Below the pieces are notes generated by a model. It was given only the letters and a program-made list of their open reading frames with translations. It had not been told where the DNA came from and did no database searches. From Trichuris trichiura (taxonomy: Eukaryota > Nematoda > Enoplea > Trichinellida > Trichuridae), in the NCBI GenBank assembly GCA_037903355.1, contig JBAJFE010000034.1:1116001-1180000 (forward strand): a stretch of DNA of 64,000 bases, written 5' to 3'. Positions 57,056 through 64,000 of the stretch are shown here, one piece after another. Position numbers and translations under genes: made by a program. The stretch's first letter is position 1. Each line of letters starts with the position of its first letter.

Positions 57056-57339
57056 GTTCTGTTTTCTTCCCTGTGGCAGAGCGACCCTATTCTACCTTGG
57101 TGACCAGCGGTTGGGTCCAACCATTCGGAGGTCACGCAAAGTTTTTCGCCTAATAGTTGCGTAGGACTTCTGCTGGGACACCTGCCGATCATTTGTCCTA
57201 CGCCGCATTCAGCTTTCAGCTGAGCACCTGTGCCATACTTGACCAACAACCGCATAACACTTCCGTCCAGGCATGCACAGGGTCGATGCCAAATAAGGGA
57301 AAGGCGGCACCCATTTCTCAGCGACGAAAAAATGTGTAT

Positions 57340-58497
57340 AGAGGCGGCCCTCGTTATCCGCAGATAATTGGTCCAACATTTTGAGCGTTTTACCGCGTTA
57401 ACCTGAATCCGCGTTATATAGGCTACCCTATGAAAAAGGTTAAATAGCTTATATTCTAGCTGCGTATTTCGTCCTGTCCCTTTGAATTCCTTCCACAACG
57501 GTTATCATACCTAGTGATCCTTCGGAGCCTGATACTACAGAATCTAGCTACGAGATAAGGATATCAATGAGACTTCGCTTGTCCAATGAGGCCAACAACC
57601 AGAGTCCAGTCCGTTAGATACAAGAGAAGATGAAAGTAAGATGCTCTTTCTTTAAACGTCTGGGAAACGCCTTGCTATAATGAGCTAAGCGATCTACTGG
57701 TGCGCGGAATGCGTACACAGCAGGGGAAATATAAAATACATAGGCGCACTTAAGCAGAAATAGTGAACATCACACAGAATACATCCCCATAGAGCAAAAC
57801 GTCTCTGGCAAAAACGTTTGGGGGATCATGAATCAATTTACCCACTTTCTGTAGGTGGGCGCAGATCCCCTGGAGAACTGCCAGTCCTACGGTTTCCTGA
57901 GAACCTGTTGGCAGCGAAACTTCTCGCCTTAAAATGTTAGTCTCCGCAGCTACCGGAGCTTTATTTAAAAACATTGTTATAGGGAGGTGTATCTGCCTTT
58001 TCTTCGCTTCATCGAATAAATCTTGCAGCAGCTTCAGCAAGCTCGTTATTCCTTGTGTAACCATAGTGCCACGTTCCAAGGATGGATCATATTAAGCAAT
58101 CATATCCCTTAGGATCTGCGCCTGCAGGAAAATGCTGGCAAGTTTTTTCAGCGCCCAATCCGAGGGTATTTGAGCTCCTGTATCTTCCATAACGTCGTCG
58201 TCGCTGCCCGTAGGTGCTCCACAATCTTCTAGGTTCTCCCTGACGCCGTCTTCTATCATGTAGGAGAAACCCTCACTTCCCAACTCCTTGGAAATAATCA
58301 GTATGTCTATGACCTCCTCGTCGATGGCACCTAAGTCCTCTCATTCAGTGACTATGTCTCCCCACAAACGCTTCCAGCAACCACTGACTGTTCTAGGCTC
58401 TATCTCGTGTACTGCCGCGTATAAGATGACGTCCCTATTTCACGCCAGACGAACCGCGTTGTATAGAATCCCGTGGATAACGAGGGCCGACTGTATA
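57340..58497 (-). mobile_element. Tigger-type DNA transposon relic
   Basis: Ends carry the Tigger-like terminal sequence GGCCCTCGTTATCC in inverted orientation (left about 57347-57360, right about 58487-58500). Between them the - strand holds broken pieces of a pogo/Tigger transposase C-terminal region at 58283-57750, an acidic tail rich in D and E (SDDDVMEDTGAQIPSDWAL) followed by SLLKLLQDLFDEAKKRQ. The catalytic core is not recognisable. This is a different family from the 29-38 kb pair. Confidence 0.6.
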
Positions 58498-58619
58498 TAC
58501 TTACGCGAATGAGGAAGAATAGCGAAGATTGGTAAAGGCGTCGTGGAGAAGCAAACGTTTTCCGTGTTTCGTTGTGTTTGTGGTACGTTTACGCCTGTTT
58601 ACCAGATGAACTGTCTACA

Positions 58620-61570
58620 AGCTGTCGACACCTTCCGATGGATCCCACAACGCAAGTCACCGTGAATGTCAGGATGATCCCTGAATTTAATTGTTCCTTC
58701 CTTGGTGCTACTGAGTGGCTACGGAAGGTTGAATCAACGTGCCGATTGTATTGAGTCAAAGTTATTGTCCACGTTATTGGCTTGCGGGCGACAGGGGCTA
58801 TACTTGATGTTTACGGCCAGATAGCACGGGAGTACCAGGACCATCTCGAAAAGGTTAAAGAGAGGCTGCTGGCTGCCTTCGCCCTGGACTCAATTGTAGC
58901 TCTTGAAGAGTTCACGATGAGAAGCCTCTTCGCGATGGAGAAACTGCGGACGCGTTTTTGCAAGTTTTTGATAGTTGGCGCTGCTCGCTAGCGGAATACC
59001 TGACAAAATCCTGGCAGGTGCATTCGTTCGGGATCTTCCACAGCTGATCCAAAAGGAGTTGCGGGCAGGCGCTGCTATGGGACCCTAACGCTAGATGAGC
59101 TGCTAACCCGCGCGCAGGCAATGCTCGCGAAAAACCCATCTAAAAGTATCAGTCCGGACAAAGATCTGGCCTCGTCGCTGCTTCGAAAGGCATCGTATTC
59201 ACAGTCCTGAGCTCGAATAGCAGTTGGCGCTCCTAGTTGTGTACTGGGCCTAGCCATCGTAACCGACATTGCATTTTCCGGAGACCTTACGCCCCCTCAG
59301 CAGGTCGTAGAGAAAAAGAACGAGGATGCAGACGCTGGCGTCTTCGTCGTACAGCAGGAATGACAGCAACTGCGATTTCAGGAAACGAAGAACAGAAATA
59401 CTCTCCGGCGCTGGCTCTTTCCCCTCACCAAGGCGCATACCGTACGTATGGATGTGTGTAGATTATTTGAATCGTCATGTCCTGGTAGACAGTTGGTACA
59501 GTGAAATCTCCCTAAACCGGACCTCCGTAATGCGGATCCCTCTCTGAACCGGGCTCGCGAATAGAACAATAGAACAACCGTAAACATTTAAGATAATCAG
59601 GTTACCTGTGCGAAACGAACAGTCACTTGGCCGCAGCGGTCCTTTCAGCATACGTTAGCATAGGCGCAAACCAGCCACGGCTCTGCCAAACCAATTTCGA
59701 CCAAGAGGTTAACTACAGCAAAGCACCTTGAGACCTAGGCTACCCTGAATAAACAGAAATATGCATCATAGTGGTCAATATGCATCTGACAGAGCATGTC
59801 ACGCGTCTGTACATCAAGATGCCGCGGGAGAACCCTCAATTTAACTGCAGGATGCGGACGAAAACAGAATCGTTATAGAGAAGTAAGTTCACGGGAACTA
59901 TTTCCCATGTCACTTCGCGGTACAGCGTTCACGCCACGGAAGAAACTTGTTTCCACTGGTCAATCTTTTTCCTTAGTCAGACGGACTTCGCTGCCATCGT
60001 AAGCTAAGAGTCCTGCTTGGAGTCACTGACATCGCGTTGTGGACGCCAGGAACCTACATCTAAAACTGCGTTACCTGCTTTTCTGTGATCTACTGTAAGC
60101 CTCCTCCATAGTCCGGAGCTTTCCCTAATCCGGACTACTGTCTGCCCCTACGCTTCCGGATTAGGGAGGTTTTACTGTATACCGGTTGCGTCGTTCATGC
60201 TCTTTGTTGCCGTCAGTAGAAGAGAGCCTATCAATCTGTAGACAGTTAGCGCTGACGTGCTGCACTGCGTGAGAATAGGCATCGTTAGACAGAAATTATG
60301 TGAAAGACATACGATGGTTGCGAACGTAATAGTGTCTGAACGCAAACCGCTCAGCTTCAACGTCATGCTTGGTAAAAATGCAATACGGCTCCTCAGTGAA
60401 ATGCTTATGGAGCGACATGGGCACGTAACATTTAATCCGCTTAGTGATCCAATATGCACAGCCGCGGATGCGAGAATTCTTATTGACGAAGCCGACTTTG
60501 TTGCGACATACAAGCGTGGACGGCAGCCTGAAGGTGAGCCAATGGCAACGCTTCGACTGTCTTAAGAAATAAGGTAGCAGAATACCCGCCAGTAGCAGCG
60601 GCCAGGGCAGCTTACGAAGATGAGCTGAGAACATGGACTAGGGAGACGTGGCCCATCCCTTACGGTGAAAGAAGGCCCGGACCAGCGAACACCCTAATCA
60701 CCCTGATAGCTGTTCTCCAGCAAATGAGGGGCAAAGTTCTCCCCATGCCCGACTTTCTGGAACTGAATATTCACATCAACACATTCCCAGCAAATAATGA
60801 CGTGTTCGCTGACGATCCACGAGTGTGTTGATATCAGATCTACGGAAAGTGTACCTACAGATTCGGATAGAGGAGTCGCTCTGGCGGCCATACTAGACAT
60901 TAAAACTTAAGGGTCGTATGTACTGCCTCACTCCTCTGGAATTTGGTTTGAACGTCGCAGATGCTTTCATTCCCCTCAGATTCGTGCTACAGAAGCGCTA
61001 GCATATCTGGATGACATTCTCATTGACGTTTCCGTAGCGAGTGCGCAATCAGTGGGTAAGCATCTCGTTCAGTATGGCTTAGAGAGCTAAGTCCCAGAAT
61101 GTAAGCAAGAGGGTGCCCATGTGTTGGGCTTAGGGGTCTGGAGGAGCACAGTTCGTCGCTGTGGAAAATAAAAGTAAAAATAATGTTCTAGCCATGCAGC
61201 TAACTCAGCGTTCAGTGTTCTTCTATGCCAGCAAGTTGGTGGGACATTACCCCGTATGCGATTGGCTTCGGCTGGCAAATGCCTTCCTTTTTCAAACGGG
61301 AGGTTGATTTTGCATCGTTTCTGTGGAACGAACCCATTCATGACAACGGGATACAGGAGCATCTCGACGAGGTGACGCTAAGGTGACAAAGAACGGCTCA
61401 GTGCGTGATCGATGGGATGCGCCAAGCAGTGCGGCTAGAGTACGGGTGGATACGTACGGGAATACGGTCGCACTTGCCCTGGGAGTTTCATCGGTGATTG
61501 GAAATAGTACTGTCGAGAATGGAGAGTGGCTGCGCGCCAACGCAATTTACTGATACACCGTAAGAGGTCG
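58620..61570 (+). mobile_element. decayed second copy of the Gypsy-type element
   Basis: Same family as the intact element at 31123-35579. Gag start at 58638 (MDPTT, then MIPEFN, WLRKVESTC), Gag middle at 58800-58920 (LDVYGQI, LEKVKERLLAAFA), protease LVDSW at about 59480-59495, and, after an inserted MITE, the rest of the protease (TGCVVHALCC) at about 60182. Then FNVMLGKNAIRLLSEML, RT pieces with YLDDILID near 61000, and RNase H start near 61440. Integrase and LTRs are not visible. Many stops and frameshifts. Confidence 0.85.
59499..60177. mobile_element. Tigger/pogo-type MITE inserted in the Gypsy relic
   Basis: 679 bp with terminal inverted repeats CAGTGAAATCTCCCTAAACC and, at the right end, the complement of CAGTAAAACCTCCCTAATCC, flanked by TA (59497-59498 and 60178-60179). 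It has no transposase. An internal CCTAATCCGGAC motif near 60125 repeats the terminal sequence. It splits the protease reading frame exactly at the codon after LVDSW. Confidence 0.85.
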
Positions 61571-61897
61571 AGAAGAATAGTCGATACGCCGCACCGAACA
61601 AAGCATACGTTGCCCGTACGTCATTGGCACGCGCACGCCTTCTAATAACAAAAATCGTTCGGAAGCTCAGCCCTCCCTTGTAGTGACAGGACGGTGGTTT
61701 CATGATTATCCACTTTCTGCGACTTAACATAGGTCAATGCACGAAGCGAAGTTCCTGCTATTATACTGAAATGTTTGCTTTGAATGTTTAATAAGCCACA
61801 AAAATAATACGAAGCATTAACATGAATCAAACCAGTTTGACAATATAGCGCTATTTTGCTGTAACTCTTTGAAAGTACAGCCATTCGTGAAGAATGT

Positions 61898-62377
61898 TCA
61901 TTTCTGCTCAATAGGAATTTTCCTTTCCTTCTGATTTTCGCTGTACTTCTTTGGCGCTAATATGGTCAACTGCCCATCGCTGCTCATTTCAGACTTGATA
62001 TTTTCTGGTTGAACACCTTTAGGGAGCCAGTAGGAGCGTGTAAATTCTCGCTTTACATAACCGTCGCCGTCTTTCTTTTCCTCATGCTTACCATGAATTA
62101 TGATTCGGTTGTCAGTAGTCTTAACGGACATTTCTTCAGGTTTAAACTGTTTCACGTCAAGCTTGATCAAGAACTTGTCCTTGTCGTTGATGAGTTCTGA
62201 CAAACCGTTATCCATGGCATTTAACCAAGGTGCTTGAGATCGACGAGGCATATAACCCATGCTATTCTCCACTGCTCTCATCATTCTGTCCATGTTCCAC
62301 CATGGACTGTATGACATCATCGGCATCAGCATCTGTTCGTCATAGCCAGGAATGTCCAGCCAAGGCATCAGCGCCAT
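61898..62377 (-). CDS. small heat-shock protein (HSP20/alpha-crystallin)
   Basis: An ATP-independent chaperone that holds unfolding proteins. Single exon of 159 aa from the ATG at 62377; the longer frame to 62422 has no ATG. An N-terminal region rich in Met, Trp and Pro (MPWLDIPGYDE, YSPWWNMDRMM) precedes the alpha-crystallin domain from about residue 66 to 150: FLIKLDVKQFKPEEMSVKT, NRIIIHGKHEEK, GYVKREFTRSYWLPKGVQPE, and a C-terminal SDGQLTILAPKK carrying the conserved LTI motif before ERKIPIEQ, which holds the IxI/V-like tail motif. A TATA-like TATTTAAGG lies on the - strand at about 62469-62477. I saw no convincing heat-shock element. Confidence 0.95.
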   Translation of the reverse strand: MALMPWLDIPGYDEQMLMPMMSYSPWWNMDRMMRAVENSMGYMPRRSQAPWLNAMDNGLSELINDKDKFLIKLDVKQFKPEEMSVKTTDNRIIIHGKHEEKKDGDGYVKREFTRSYWLPKGVQPENIKSEMSSDGQLTILAPKKYSENQKERKIPIEQK

Positions 62378-63710
62378 TTCAGTCGAATCACGTAAAAGAC
62401 TAGAACGAAACCAAAGCACCACACAAATTTAGTAATAGGTATAATTGAGTTCCGAAGGTTGAACAGGCCTTAAATAGATATGATTAATCCTTTATGCAAA
62501 GTAGGCGGGCATGGAAAGTGGAACAGAGGTCAGAAATATTTACTGAAATCAAACGTCCCCATATAAATTACTGTGTTAGTTTATGCTTACCTTGCCCTTC
62601 GAAATTCTATGCCCTTTCGGACTGGAATGTTAGGGTCAATAAGAACGCGAATCCTGTAACGTTTTGCCCGGAATGTGGACGCACACGAAGAAATTGCGTA
62701 ATAACCCCTGAACGTTCCTTTCCTTTACTTTGTTGTCGCGATGTTCATGTAACTTGCCGTGATGACTGCGTAAAATTGCGTGTTTCATCGAAGGCTTCCG
62801 TCGGTCCGTATAAGCATAGTCGGTTAATAAAGGATGGCGGAGCCGGCTCGAGTGCCGATAAAACAGTTTACCCCATGGCGCCTAAGAAGAAAGGTTTTGG
62901 CATGACATTCGTTCTTTTGGAAATACGTTTGTACAACAACAAACAAAAAGGGGGTTCATGTATATAGTCGTACAGTGCGCATAGCGCAGCCTGAATTTCG
63001 ACTAGCATGAGAAAAAGCTTGCGCTAATGCCAAAACAGATGACGAGCCCACTGACGTGCTAAAGGTGTGATGAACAGCGCGACGGAAATTACGGAAACTG
63101 CTTCCTGTACGACAGGCGGTGAAAGCGACAATCCCTGCAGGACAAATCGGCGTTGTTAGTCGTCGTTGAATAATCAAATCGTTTAAAATAAACTGTCACT
63201 CACTTTTTTTAATGTGCGCCTGACGAGCTAAACATTTGTAAATTTAAATTTCATTCATCGTCGAAATCGTATGTAACGTAATGTGATCATTCAATAGGTT
63301 GCCGTCAATACCTGCGTACAAGTACCGTACGGTAAAATACATCGTAAGCGTTTTGCCATCATTGTACCTTTGTCTCATTCACCGTAGTTGCCTTGCGTGA
63401 CAAGTTTAACTGAATAATGTCTCCGTTAACTTTATGAGTTCGCTTGGTGATATTGTGAATGTTCGTTGAAACAGCTTATTTTGTTGATAGCATTATAAGC
63501 TTAACGGTCCATTTCTTATAGCTTATATGCTAGAAAACTATGCCATGTTATGCGCATGCCTTGCCTTCAGTTATTTCAGCATTGCAGCTTAAAGAGCCAG
63601 CATGTACCAGCTGTTGTTAAATAATATTATTGCGCAAAATTTTTTCAGGATGTTATTTTTTTATAGAAACGCAATTTGATCCTTGTGTCCGTGGAAGTAA
63701 TATCGCAACA
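62378..63710. other. upstream region of HSP20; no clear gene
   Basis: A + strand frame at 62494-62967 contains an internal ATG at 62875 starting MAPKKKGFG, which looks like the N-terminus of a basic nuclear protein. No following exon could be joined and the family is unknown. Confidence 0.3.
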
Positions 63711-64000
63711 ATGGTGAAATCTTATTTCCGCTTATTTTTCCTTAAAATTATTCTATTTAGTCTCGTCGTTATGATTCCAGAACGACAATATTTTCCCCAG
63801 AAGGTAAGTCTTTTCGTAGATGCAGGATAGTCGTAATGCTAGCTTCACGCTCATCCACGTCGAACGTTTCTTTCTGTCATCGCAGTCAGAGTTGTAGTAA
63901 TGAAAAGGCCTATATTTGACTGTTCAGACCAAACAGAAGAGCGCAGGTCATGCATGTATGTCGATTTACCGCCGCGCGTTTCATTAATACCTAATATGAT
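63711..64000 (+). CDS. possible 5' end of a secreted protein gene, cut by the window edge
   Basis: ATG at 63711 opens 31 codons with a basic start and hydrophobic core (VKSYFRLFFLKIILFSLVVM), like a signal peptide, ending at an AAG|GTAAGT donor at 63804. A CATCGCAG acceptor at about 63886 is followed by an open frame to the window end (RVVVMKRPIFDC, then cysteine-containing sequence), but its phase does not match the first exon. So either the join or the gene is wrong. Confidence 0.25.

Noticed and set aside
57157..57384. 75-aa frame next to the Tigger relic
   Set aside because: It crosses the transposon boundary and has no family similarity.

Overview
This is a compact invertebrate nuclear genome, most likely a nematode. 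The signs are many introns of 44-66 bp with consistent phases, a cuticlin-type ZP-domain gene, and a very heavy load of Penelope-like (PLE), Tigger/pogo, mariner and LTR elements. An enoplean nematode of the Trichuris/Trichinella type is my guess; the species is inference. No tRNA, rRNA or CRISPR array was recognised.

Host genes, left to right: a rhodopsin-like GPCR missing its first exon(s) (2525-3379, +); the cohesion factor DSCC1 (11952-13720, -, 7 exons); a complete cuticlin-like ZP membrane protein (15260-21918, -, 11 exons, 603 aa); the ER chloride-channel protein CLCC1 (27099-28449, -, 2 exons); two tandem EHD-family GTPase genes (39032-43412 and 48349-51049, both -), of which only the downstream copy has the EH domain; a p24/TMED cargo receptor (55886-56559, -, last exon not found); and a small heat-shock protein (61898-62377, -). 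Exon boundaries were set by hand from splice sites, reading phase and family alignment. For the complete genes the exon lengths sum to whole codons.

Mobile DNA fills most of the rest. A palindromic PLE lies at 4887-7691. At 29110-38135 is a head-to-head pair of Tigger-like transposons forming one inverted repeat, with a young Gypsy-type LTR retrotransposon (31123-35579) inserted in its left arm. Older remains include a BEL/Pao-like integrase in a cuticlin intron, a mariner and a probable solo LTR in an EHD intron, a Tigger relic at 57.3-58.5 kb, and a decayed second copy of the Gypsy-type element at 58.6-61.6 kb split by a Tigger-type MITE.

The most interesting layer is a family of palindromes linked to PLE ends. 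At least three (4887-7691, 15971-16485, 42098-42480) are flanked by exact 14-17 bp target-site duplications, so each inserted as a unit. All three have an asymmetric tail outside the palindrome. They carry a conserved hammerhead-ribozyme-like motif (CUGANGA, a covarying hairpin, GAAAGCUC, closed by CCG/CGG). Two of the short, non-coding ones sit in host introns. I read them as non-autonomous snap-back derivatives of a ribozyme-bearing Penelope element.
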